Source of the DNA: Heterostelium multicystogenum
Taxonomy: Eukaryota; Evosea; Eumycetozoa; Acytosteliales; Acytosteliaceae
DNA: 31,780 nt
Assembly (NCBI GenBank): GCA_003667245.1
Contig: RCNN01000277.1
Coordinates: forward strand, 1 to 31,780
Direction: 5' to 3'
Positions within the stretch are counted from its first letter, which is position 1, and each line of letters begins with the position of its first letter. The position numbers and the translations under genes are program-made. Under the pieces are notes generated by a model. It did not search any database. It was not told the DNA's origin and was given only the letters and a program-made list of their open reading frames with translations. Of the stretch, positions 1-9,370 are shown one piece after another.

Positions 1-1592
1 GAAAGAGGGTAACAACATGTGTTGTTATTTGAAATCGTGAAATTGCAATTGTGCAAACAAAAGCAAAATTAAGCTTTTAAAATTTCAACGTTGTAAAAAA
101 AGTCAAAAAATCCAACAAACTAATTAATTCTCATTTTCAAATAAATTTTTTTTAACACCATCAGGGTTGTTGCTGACAAAAACAGTATTTCAGCACTGAC
201 ACCAGCTTCAACACCTGCGAGCACAACCTCATTTTTGATAAAGCACGAAAAGCTTGCAGAGGTCTTCAATGAGTCAAAGATAATGGTAGACAGCAGCTCA
301 TCAGACGACGAATACACTGATTCAGAGTTCACTTCATACTCTGAGTATTCCGAGGATGACACCTATACTGACACCTACACGGTCGACGATTTCGTCAGAG
401 TACGATTCTGACGACTACAGCAGCTCCGACGATGAAGAAGCAGAGCAAACCAAAAATGATAAAGCAACAGAGAAAGATACACATCCACCATTGCCAAATT
501 CAGTGGAAGAAGTTCCCCAGCTATCGACAATTCCAACTCCATATCAATCACCAAAATAATGAATCTACAAATGTAAATAATATAGATAATAATAGTAGTA
601 GTAATAGTAGTAGTAGTAGTAGTAGTAGTAGTGATCAAATTTTAGTTGATCAGTCGGAATTACAATCCCAGCAATCACTGGTAGCAGATGAAAAATCAGT
701 TGGTGCAACTCCAAGTTTTGATATAGCAGCATCACTTCACTCTCTGGTACAGAATCACTTCCATCTCTTGTCTTCTGGATACAAATATGGATTGTTCAAT
801 AGTGAAATATTTTTGGAACACCTTGAGATTTTGTTTTTCTCAAGTGAAATGGCAAAGAAGTACTTTGATATGGTGGATGCCATGCCGGTTGACGACATTG
901 CTGCTCCATTGCCGACACAAAGTAGACTTTATATTCTTAAAAAGACGGTTGATATTGTCGAAAAAGTAAATTTGTATAGATCATTGATGTTGGATCAAGA
1001 AGAGGAGACAACTGAAGAAATTCTAGAAGAGGAACAACTTGCATCAGAGATTGTTGTTGCTGATGTGGAAGTTGCAGAAGAAGTTGTCGATAAAGTTGAA
1101 ACTGTACAGATTCAGGAGGAAATCAAAAATTCTGTCATACTCGAACCCTCAGTGGAAGAAATTCAAAATACAGTGGAATCAATAGTTGTAAAAGAAGTCG
1201 AAGTAATAACTCCACTTGATCAAACCCCAGAGCCATTTCATTTAGTCTGAGCATTGCCGAAGATCTGACAACTTTATCAAGTATCCAAGATTTGAAAAAT
1301 AATTTACAAAGTCAGTTGGAGTCTCCGGAGTGTAGCTATTCCGATTTGTCATTTGATATTTCAGATATTAGTAAACTAAATGAGTCCCTAGAAAGCAATT
1401 TCAATCAGTATAGATAATGGACATATTCAGCTTGCAAGTGATGATCATTCTCAAGCAAGTGAGAGCGAGACAGATTGCACCAGCAATTACAGTGAAACCG
1501 ATTGTACCAGCAACTATAGTGACACCGAGGATTACAGTAGCAGCTATAGCAGTAGTTATGATAGTGATTCAGAAAGTGACTCTGAAGACTAA
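1..1592 (+). CDS. 3' part of an acidic/serine-rich protein gene, product unrecognised
   Basis: The gene enters from the left edge. A probable intron spans 9-164 (GTAACA donor, ATCAG acceptor, phase 2), after which a coding frame opens at 165. The protein has an Asp/Ser/Tyr/Glu-rich stretch (about 270-460), a poly-Ser tract from AGT repeats (591-632), and a more globular helical segment (about 715-1000) with alternating Leu and aromatic residues. A Glu/Val-rich segment follows, then a tail rich in Ser, Asp and Tyr ending in SDSESDSED before TAA at 1590. Reading through needs frame changes near 395, 550, 1240 and 1400. Each switch continues the same composition, so I take them as sequence errors in one gene rather than several small ORFs. 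I recognise no domain. The acidic C-terminus would suit a nuclear or scaffold protein, but that is only inference. An old pseudogene is the alternative. Confidence 0.6.
591..632 (+). repeat. AGT trinucleotide repeat coding poly-Ser
   Basis: About 13 AGT units interrupted by AAT encode a Ser tract inside the gene at the left edge. Long in-frame trinucleotide repeats coding Ser or Asn are typical of dictyostelid proteins. Confidence 0.9.
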
Positions 1593-1998
1593 CGCCCTGA
1601 AACTATATCAAAATAAACAATACTATTTATTTATTTATTCTATAATAATTCTGACTCCATGATTAAATTAAGACAACCAATGATTCTGAATCTTTGACTT
1701 GGCTTTACATTTAATATTAATCCAAATATATCAAACAGATATTAATTAATTCATGAATACTTATTATTTTAAAGGTTTTTTTTTATCTCAAGTATTGGCT
1801 TTGGAAAGAAATACATAACATTTGGAATACTTTTGAACATAGTATAAACTATGAAATGATTTATTTAAAATGATTGAATTCTAATGTTATTAAATTAGAA
1901 TTAATAGATTATTGTACTGTTACAGACAATGAATGAATTATTGACATTGTCTTTAGAGGTCAATGCACAATCCTTCGATGATGATAATATCCAAAACG
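1593..1998. other. Intergenic, A+T-rich 3' flanks
   Basis: This stretch lies between the convergent ends of the acidic/serine-rich gene and the small minus-strand gene. It holds AATAAA-like sequences and T-runs that could serve as polyadenylation signals. I see no other structure in it. Confidence 0.6.
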
Positions 1999-2207
1999 TT
2001 AAGATATGGAAATGTTAGCGTGGAGGAGTTGAGCCTGGTTGTTACCTTGGGCGGAAGTAACGTTTTGGGAGAGGGCTGAGCTCTTGCTGATTGATGATGA
2101 TGAAGTGCTGAACAAGTTTTGGATTGATTCTAATCAAAAGAAAAAATATAAATAATTAATATTTATTTAGAAGATTAGTTTCCAAAGAAGAACTTACTGT
2201 ATAACAT
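1999..2207 (-). CDS. Small two-exon gene, 46-residue Ser/Asn/Gln-rich peptide
   Basis: On the minus strand an ATG at 2207-2205 starts a 10-nt first exon (2198-2207). A perfect GTAAGT donor follows, then a 68-nt T-rich intron with a TTGATTAG acceptor, and exon 2 (2129-1999) ends in TAA. The frame is kept exactly and gives 46 residues starting MLYKSIQNLFS, with a Ser run and then a polar Gln/Asn-rich end. The stretch is richer in G+C than its flanks, and a TATAAATA box sits 77 bp upstream. A tiny first exon followed by SSISK-like residues recalls the many small-protein genes of dictyostelids such as the hssA/2C/7E family, but the glycine-rich tail of that family is missing. No signal peptide is evident. 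Function is unknown. The intact splice frame and promoter make chance less likely. Confidence 0.55.
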
Positions 2208-2283
2208 TTTTAGTAGTATTAGAATTTAGTAGTATTAATTTAAATTTGATTGTTTGATGATTTGAAAAGCATTTTTAAAGTTG

Positions 2284-2291
2284 TATTTATA
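2284..2291 (-). promoter_or_regulatory. TATA box of the small minus-strand gene
   Basis: TATAAATA followed by C on the minus strand, 77 bp upstream of the ATG at 2207. A locally G+C-rich patch (about 2294-2345, with GCCAGCCAGGCA on the minus strand) lies just upstream, unlike the surrounding A+T-rich DNA. The same TATAAATAC string stands before the first WAP gene and before the truncated propeller copy. Confidence 0.5.
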
Positions 2292-2349
2292 GTCGACTCC
2301 TTCCTGCCAAATGATGCCTGGCTGGCTTGTAGTCTGGAACCTCCATCAC

Positions 2350-4700
2350 AATAATAAAATAAAATCTTTAGGATATAAAAATAAAAGAATTCCAACAATT
2401 ATTTTAAACCATCCGATCTAATAGAACTACAAACTCTCTAGCTGAGAAAAGATCGATTCAATCAACTAATGACAGGTGTCAAGCGAGCACGAGGAGTGAC
2501 ATCACTTCATATGTCACCATATATGGGGAAGAAATAAGTATATATTAAATAGTTTTCAATCAATGAATCCAATCAATCAATCTCTCACTCGCTCACTAAC
2601 CGAATTCAAATTGAAACCAATCATTTCCAAACTTTTTATATTTATATGGTATTTGTATGGTATGATAGTGTTAATGGAAAGTAAACAAATCAATCTCAAA
2701 ATGTATTGTACAAATTTGATCAACTAACAAGCTATTTAAGAGTTAAGTTATTTTAATTTTTGATTTTCCGATTGATTGAAGATCTTGAAGATAAATTTGA
2801 TATGATTTGGTGTTTTACAAAATGAACCATATAAAGTATTCATCTACTCTTATACACATACATATATACGGATTGTACTGATTTAGCATTATTGTTGTGG
2901 TTGTTATTTAATGATATAAAACAGTTTAATTTATCTTCAGTAGCAATTTTGATTTGGGTTATTTTAATTCTATATGCATATGCATATCAATATAAATATG
3001 ATATCAATACGAACCATCATTATTTGAAAATGACTCAACTTCCACTTAAATATAATTTTTTATTTCTGTCAACAATAAAAAAAAATACACAAACTTGTAA
3101 AAATTCCAATCAACAACAACACTATCCTTCCTTTTATAATGACACTATTGCCAATCACGACATTTTTTAACATACCTGAAATAATATTATTATTAAGAAT
3201 ACCATATGCTTGCACACCAAACATACATACATACCTTAGTTTAATTTGTTTGATCAATTGTATACTACTACTGTAGTTCGATGCTGTGCCAACAACCATA
3301 ATCATTAACACACAAATCAATCAATCAATCAATCATTAATCATTATGCGAGCTTGTCAAACACAAGCCATAAATCACTATTTAAAGTAACATAATAAAAT
3401 TGAGTTAAAAAATGACTCTCCAAACTAATTATTTAAATAATAATAAATGGAAATTATGATGATCACAGATATTTTGCTTTTTGTTTAAATGGATTGATTT
3501 GATTTTGATAAAAATAAATTTAAAATAAAATTTTTGTTTGCACTGTTTTTTTGGCAAACCCATTCGTAGTCATAAAAAAGCAGCAAGTGTGTCTCAACCA
3601 ATTCAATTGAACACAGAATTTCAACATTCTGTTGATATTGTATTGTTGTTTTATATTACTACTACTTTTAGTTGGTTCACTGTCATTGCCCAGCCAGTTA
3701 GTCACTTCACTCACTCACTCAGATCAACCCATTATTTAAATTACAATCAGATTGCAAGAATATATAATAATAATAATAAAAAGAGTAACACAGTCAGTAG
3801 TAGTAATAGTAGTTAGTAATAAAAATAATAAAAAACAAAAGAACAAATAACAATTCAATTTATAATAGTAGCAGCAATTCTAATTTTAGGTTCATCTAGG
3901 ATAAAAATAAAATGTATTTACCACCAAATCCAACACATCATCTATCACTACAATACTGCTGTTGATCTTACAATCGATCACACCTTTTGTATAATACAAA
4001 AAGCACCACATCATCTTCATCAATCTATCAAGCCAATAATAGTAGAACAAGGCAAATAATGTGTGCAGTGGTCTGCCATTTTGCAATATCATTGTCATCG
4101 TCGATTTAATTTTAAATAAGCGGAACGAAATCGAATCGAATGAATGAATTAATGAACGAATTAGTAATATGTGGCACAAGTACTTGTTCTACGAATCACT
4201 TAACACTGCATTATCTCTTGGTCACTATCACTCAGAACATTCACATACATATTTTATTGAATCAATACAATTAGTACAATTATATTGTATTTAAAACTAT
4301 CGAATATATTATTATTATTTACTTTCTTTAGATTTAGATTTGATTAAATAACAAACATTAATAATTAATATTGTGTTGTTAAATTTAAAGTTATTTTCAA
4401 AATTGTTTGTTTTTCGTTCGTTGTTGATTGTAGGTTGTTTGAATTCAGATAACCAAAAATCATTGTTAATAATAAATAGCCACTATTCACTCTATCTATC
4501 AAATCAGTATTAAATTTGACATATCTTTCTTTATATTAAACCCATCTAGACTTTTATTATTTATCCTATTAAAATAACCAAATAATCATATAAAAGGGTA
4601 AATGTTACCTATTTTATTATACTTATAATGGTTTATCACTAATGATGTGTATATGTATCAACCATTAATCCAATCGAATGAATCCGACCAAATGTTCATC
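2350..4700. other. Long intergenic region, no convincing gene
   Basis: A+T-rich DNA with ATCA/AATC tetranucleotide repeats near 3315-3335, many ATTA/AATA tracts and short ORFs on both strands. The part between 3540 and 4180 is slightly richer in G+C and holds overlapping ORFs of 92 residues (plus) and 95 residues (minus). Neither has family-like composition, a convincing splice partner or an ordinary promoter. It could be upstream regulatory or 5' untranslated sequence of the VPS9 gene, or hold a non-coding RNA that I cannot recognise. Confidence 0.5.
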
Positions 4701-4724
4701 AAATTGATCATTGGTTGTCAAAAA

Positions 4725-4762
4725 AGGTAGATGACAAGGATGCCTAAAGCGCCCATCTACCT
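4725..4762. other. Stem-loop with 9-bp perfect stem
   Basis: AGGTAGATG pairs perfectly with CATCTACCT across a 20-nt loop. The loop is G+C-rich compared with the surrounding DNA. It lies alone in the intergenic region, about 660 bp before the VPS9 gene start. The size would suit a small structured RNA or a DNA cruciform. The CCTTACAGCAA motif of dictyostelid class I RNAs is absent. Confidence 0.35.
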
Positions 4763-4986
4763 CATAAGCATATTGGTAAATTAATTTATTTAATTTAGAT
4801 TTGTTTGTTTTTTTTTTTTTTCTTGTTTTTTTTTTTGTAAATCAGTTGAACTTTGTTATGCTGATGGCAATCATCGTATTTTTAATGTGTGATTTTGTGT
4901 GAGAAAATGTTTTTTTAAAAAAAAGCAAAAAAAACACATATGATTGATTCTTTAATTGTTGATGTAGTGAGATGGAATGGAATGAG

Positions 4987-5028
4987 TGGTGTGGTGTGGG
5001 TAGAAGAAAGAAAGTGTGTGTGGGGTTG
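4987..5028 (+). promoter_or_regulatory. Two G-box-like (GBF-type) sites upstream of the VPS9 gene
   Basis: TGGTGTGGTGTGGG at 4987-5000 and GTGTGTGTGGGGTTG at 5014-5028 are G/T-only tracts in otherwise A+T-rich DNA. The Dictyostelium G-box binding factor GBF recognises such tracts (TGTGGTGTGGG type) before cAMP-induced post-aggregative genes. They lie about 400 bp upstream of the VPS9 start codon. Whether they control that gene is inference. Confidence 0.4.
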
Positions 5029-5423
5029 TTTTAAAATTTATTATTGCAAATTGTTATTGTTATTTAAATTCATATTTTATCACATCTAATCTATATTTGT
5101 ATTTATATTTGTTTGTATGTGTTGTTGTGTGTTTGTTTGTTATTTAAACTTTACTTATTTGTATATATTTTTATAATTCTATCTTTATTTATAGTAACAA
5201 TACATCATCTTATTTATCTACTTAAATTAACATTTTACTAATTATAGTTATACCTACATTACATCATATTTTATTAGTCAGAGTATACTTTAAAATTAGA
5301 AGTTATCAATCTAAAAAAAGATCAAAATAATATATTAGAGTGGTTAGTTGTTAGTAGATAGTTTAGGTTACCTTTTTTTACACTACTTTTTAGAGTTAGA
5401 TTCCAGATATAGATATTAAAGTA

Positions 5424-7536
5424 ATGACTACAACCTCACCAATATTATCATCATCTGTGCCAAATTCGGCACATATTTCACCTCTGATGTTCATCATTTC
5501 CAGTGTCACCACTCTCCAACTCATCGAATGTATCGTCTGCCAGCTCTACTCCATCATCATCATCGTCCTCTTCATTGCGATGCAGTAGAAATGGAATTTC
5601 GATTGGAAGCAGCTCCATCGTATTAAACAGCAGTAACAACAGCAACAGCAGTAGTGGTGATCATAGTAATAGCAACAGCAGAGGATCCGCCTCGTCTTCA
5701 TCATTAAATTTATCAACAAGCATACTCCCAAGCATATCAGCATCTCCATCATCAGCATCGTCACCATCCGCAAAACTCTCACATTCACTACCATCGAATC
5801 CCCTCAAATCAAGTGTCAGCGGAATCTCAACCGATATCAGCAAACTCTCTCTGTATACAAAAGACAACACTTCACAGGTGTTCACCTGCGACGTCGATCG
5901 AGAGCGTGAGATTACCGAGGCAGAGCAGCTCTTTTTAACACTACCAGAACTTCAGTACAATGTCACCAAGATCAATCAATGGGGCAAGCACCAGAGGCGT
6001 GTGCTGCGGCTGACCAATCGTGGCATTGCCAATGTAAGATGTAACGAAATGGTTTCCAGTCTCTACAGCTACAACGACGTCAACGCCATCTACCTGCGCG
6101 ACTCTGAGGTTTTTGTCCTCGAGTATAAAAATGCCGCGCACCCCTATGTATATAAATCATCAATTGGCTATCAGATTGTACAAGAAATCAACAGCAGACT
6201 AGCATTGCGTCGTTCTACCGACAAGAAGAGAAATGGATTCGACATTGCTCTCGAGTATCAAAAACGTCTACTCAGCCACTCACCCTTCAATTCCCGTCCA
6301 ACAATCCACACCAGATCACTCTGGTACACTACCAAACCACAGCAGCATTTCCCGTTCTCTTTCATTCGACAGCTCAGACTCTTCGTCAGTTTCATCTTCA
6401 TCTTCTTCGCCACCAGCAACACTCATCGACTTGGATCACCTTGGAAACGAAGACACCACTGGAGGAAGACAACAGCAGAAGCGTGCAACAAAACTTTCGC
6501 AGCTACTAGGTACCACTGAGGAGCAGAGACTTCAGGGTGAAATCGATCGCATTGCTCTCAGTCCACAGTCGATTTGAGCGCAAACAAATCCAAGCATTTG
6601 TCAACAACTTCCCAGTGCTTGTAAAGAATAACCCAAGCACCTGTATAATGCAACTCCGTACCTTCATTGACAACACCAAACAATCGATTCTCTCAGACAA
6701 GAATTCACAACTTTCCAAGCTACTCGTCGAGTCAAATAATATCCGTGACGAAGACATCTCACTGACGTCATTAATTGAGCGAAATCTCGAAAAAGCCATT
6801 ATCCTCCGACTCTATAGACACGTTTATTCTGTACTCTCACAGCAAGTTGCCAAAGACGAACAAACACTCCAACACAACATTTCATTGCTGGCTTCAAGAC
6901 AACAGGACTTCTTTGGAATTAAAGATGAGTTCATCACACCAAGCAATTGGAAATCTGCAATTTTGGAGCTCAATGGTTTGGATCGTTGCGAAATCCCACA
7001 CCATAAGTTGGATTGTATATTGGCCTCTGCAAGATCGATATACAACTATATCAACTACGAGAGGAAATTAAATAATATTAATCAAGATATGTTTTTAAGT
7101 GCAGACGATTTTCTACCTGTAAGTGATTGGACTATCGAATAACTTAATCTACATAACTTTCTTTATTGACAAATTGGCAATTTCCAATGTTTAGATTTAT
7201 ATTTATGTAGTGGTAAATTCAGGTGTAAAGGATTTGGAGTTTATCAATCAATATCTTTGGCAGCTTTGCGATCCAGACAGATTGGGTGGAGAAGGTGGAT
7301 ACTATCTGACAGTTTTTAGTTCAACTTTGAGTTTGCTTAGGTCATTGAATATGGAAAATATCGAAAAAGCAACCATTATTGACGACCTCATTTTACCAAT
7401 TAAATCCTTGTCTGGCAGTTCATCTCCTTCATCACCATCATCTTCCACCTCTGGTTGGAACAGTGCATCTATTTCAAGAAGGGAAAGAGCACAAAGTCTA
7501 AGTTTAGGTGGTAAAATTATATCGAACCAAAATTAA
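5424..7536 (+). CDS. VPS9-domain protein, probable Rab5-type guanine nucleotide exchange factor
   Basis: The ATG at 5424 opens a Ser/Asn-rich N-terminus. A globular segment follows at about 5890-6230 (LTNRGIANVRCNEM, VFVLEYKNAAHPYVYKS) that resembles a PH- or GRAM-like lipid-binding fold but is not firmly assigned. After a second Ser-rich linker comes a helical bundle (6580-7118) and the VPS9 signature SADDFLP. A phase-0 intron (7119-7194) splices this to YVVVNSGVKDLEF and then GGEGGYYLTVFSSTLSLL. That matches the ADDFLP-YVV-E-GYY pattern of VPS9 catalytic cores that load GTP on Rab5/Rab21 on endosomes. The acceptor at 7194 is preferred because the AG at 7210 breaks the frame. Frame changes are needed near 5490 (one extra T), 6236-6300 and 6565. 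The tail is Ser-rich. Confidence 0.8.
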
Positions 7537-7571
7537 TTTATAGAATATATTTTTTTTTATTTCAGTAACAA

Positions 7572-7573
<2 letters not shown>

Positions 7574-7641
<68 letters not shown>
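7574..7641 (+). repeat. AAT microsatellite
   Basis: About 22 uninterrupted AAT units in the 3' flank of the VPS9 gene. Typical dictyostelid simple repeat. It is probably polymorphic in length. Confidence 0.95.
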
Positions 7642-7920
7642 CAACATCACCAAGAATATACCAACTAAATTGTATTTAGTTGAGATATCATTCATACACA
7701 ACCAACTCTGTCAATAACCAAATCAAAAGCAACTAAGAACTACACCAAACCAAGACACCACCTTCAATCCAATATTGATTGTATAATTGTAATTATTTAA
7801 TTTTTCCTATCAAACTAATTTAAAAACCTTCTGAAATGACTATTCGTCAGAATTAAACTTAAATGTTTAATCAATAAATTCCCATTATTTATCTTCATTT
7901 CTAAATTTCTCTATTCATAT

Positions 7921-8236
7921 AATATCGATTTAGAGCAAAATGTATTGCCTGAGTTCTTGGAGTCTCTTACATTCGGATATAGGTTCAATACAAGAATAAA
8001 CCAGAAGCTTGCCTTCTACTCTTAAATCTCTATCGTTTCGCGAACTATTCAATCAAACATTGCAACAAGGTTTATTACCAGAGTTCTTCTATCATAGAGT
8101 TTGGTGAGCGGATTACATCGAGGAGTTAGAGTTAGGAGTGTTACCGTCTTCTCTAAAGACACTCAAGTTTTGTGATGAATATGATTCCAAGATTTGTGCA
8201 AATATACTACCAACTATGTGTGGGAAATGGTGCTGA
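7921..8236 (+). pseudogene. FNIP-repeat protein relic
   Basis: The first frame reads LPEFLESLTFGYRFNTRINQ. A one-base shift near 8008 gives LPSTLKSLSFRELFNQTLQQ and then GLLPEFF before a stop at 8104. A third piece reads GVLPSSLKTLKFCDEYDS and ends in TGA at 8234. The LP-x-SL-x-SL-x-F-G-x-x-FNQ pattern is that of FNIP (IP22) repeats, about 22 residues each and abundant in dictyostelid proteins. Only three degenerate units remain, with no start codon, no conserved N-terminal domain, and both stops and shifts. It lies downstream of and separate from the VPS9 gene. I read it as the remnant of a lost paralogue. Sequencing errors alone do not explain the missing rest of the gene. Confidence 0.7.
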
Positions 8237-8450
8237 TAATGGAGTGGAGGCATCCCTTCCGTCTGTTACAAGCTCAATGCTTGTAAACCGAGATGTTTAA
8301 TGCATCTATGTCTTGAAGACATAATCCTCTTTAGATAAAGTAACTAAATACAAGTTTTAGAAAAGTGTCTGATTAACTGAGACATGAGTATCTTCTTCAC
8401 TTCTCTGAGTTTCGTATAGATCTGGTGTTTCCTTGATTGAGTTGAATGAT

Positions 8451-8507
8451 AGAAAAAAAAACAAATGTCAGACAGACAGAAAAGTGTCAAACATTTGTTT
8501 CTTTTCT
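8451..8507. repeat. Imperfect inverted repeat
   Basis: AGAAA...AAACAAATGT (8451-8468) and ACATTTGTTTCTTTTCT (8491-8507) are inverted copies with a perfect 10-bp core around a 22-nt spacer. It lies between the FNIP relic and the broken gene. It could end a small foldback element or be a chance A/T-rich dyad. Confidence 0.4.
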
Positions 8508-8630
8508 ATTGTTATTGAAGAATTATTTTGATTTTGTGTGGAGTCTCTGGTTTTCATTATAAAATGCATTATTATCTTACATTATCTACCATCTTTATCT
8601 GTGTTCATTAGTTGTAAGTTGTTAATACAA

Positions 8631-9196
8631 TGGCTAATGTTGGACAAGAGGATACCACACCTCATTCTATCCTCAAGAGAACCCATTCGAATCAAGGGAA
8701 TTCAATCACGAAAAGCAAAAGACACCTTCATCATCTACTTCATCTTCATCTTCATCTCCAGTCATCATCAACTTGAAATACATCTACACATCAAATTCAA
8801 TCTCTTCTGCAGACTAAACCACATTCTACATCAACATTGTATTCTCAGGAACCAAATTCCATTGATGTTGTCAATGGAATCAAAGGATGGTCAAACAAAA
8901 TAAACTATTTGAGAGAGGTATGTTGATGTTTGACATAGAACACACACTTTTATGTTTCAAGAAGACTTAAGGATGGACATCAATCAGAATTCAAGTCGAG
9001 AATATGACTAAAGTACTAAGCTCTATCAGGATCGTCATTGGTATCAAGATCTATCCCAGACACAATGGAAACTTTGTTTTATACTATCAGAATAGCACAG
9101 CAGGAAATTCAGGCAGGATCATCTCTTGTTGAACCACCTATTTGGATCCTACCAACACAATTCCAATTGTCAATGAGTGTATATTCATACCATTGA
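8631..9196 (+). pseudogene. Broken or error-containing gene, family unrecognised
   Basis: From ATG 8631 the frame reads MANVGQEDTTPHSILKRT, then crosses a His/Leu stretch that in another frame is a clean poly-Ser run, meets TGA near 8772, and continues open as LYSQEPNSIDVVNGIKGW to a GTATGT donor at 8918. A second open segment begins after an AG at 9020 (SIPDTMETLFYTIRIAQQE, then EPPIWILPTQFQ) and ends in TGA at 9194. Both segments have coding-like composition. I do not recognise the family. The stop and the frame slips suggest either a pseudogene or a few base-call errors. The last 45 bp of coding sequence form the left arm of the foldback at 9129-9237, which makes this 3' end structurally odd. 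Confidence 0.4.
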
Positions 9197-9237
9197 CAAT
9201 TGGAATTGTGTTGGTAGGATCCAAATAAGTGGTTCAA
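9129..9237. repeat. Long near-perfect foldback (47-bp arms, 15-nt loop)
   Basis: The left arm (9129-9175) and right arm (9191-9237) are reverse complements over 47 bp, with a single mismatch at the CCTATTTGG / CCAAATAAG pair. A 15-nt spacer separates them. In RNA that mismatch is a G-U or A-C pair depending on the strand. The left arm is the 3' coding part of the broken gene and the right arm is its inverted copy. A transcript would fold into a long hairpin of the kind processed to small RNAs. An inverted-duplication artefact of library or assembly is also possible. Confidence 0.9.
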
Positions 9238-9333
9238 AAGAGCTATTGTCATTACTGTCCCTTTGAGTCGTGAAATTAACATGTAATTAACATGTAATTA
9301 AACTACAAAAAAAAAAAAAACCAAACCTTTGTA

Positions 9334-9355
9334 AAAATACCGCATCCGGTATTTT
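9334..9355 (-). other. Hairpin downstream of tRNA-Arg
   Basis: On the minus strand AAAATACCG pairs with CGGTATTTT around a GATG loop (9-bp perfect stem). It starts 16 bp after the tRNA-Arg discriminator and lies beyond the TTTT terminator. A hairpin with the same core sits in the same place after tRNA-Gln (25982-26003). Confidence 0.75.
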
Positions 9356-9370
9356 CTTTACCAAAATTTT

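Noticed and set aside
2892..3170. 92-residue plus-strand ORF in the long intergenic region
   Set aside because: Residues reflect A+T-rich DNA (Ile/Leu/Tyr/Asn), with no coding-like third-position bias and an overlapping antisense ORF of similar length.
3315..3335. CRISPR-like or tandem array
   Set aside because: It is a plain ATCA tetranucleotide microsatellite with no spacers.
3892..4179. 95-residue minus-strand ORF with a hydrophobic middle part
   Set aside because: Possible splice sites exist, but they give no family-like product. The opposite strand is equally open, so it is kept only as uncertain intergenic DNA.
4725..4762. Dictyostelid class I RNA gene
   Set aside because: The stem size fits, but the conserved CCTTACAGCAA motif and an upstream DUSE-like element are both missing.
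8765..8780. TGA read as a recoded (selenocysteine-type) codon in the broken gene
   Set aside because: The adjacent frame gives a clean Ser run, so frame slips or decay explain the TGA better. No downstream stem-loop of the required type was identified.
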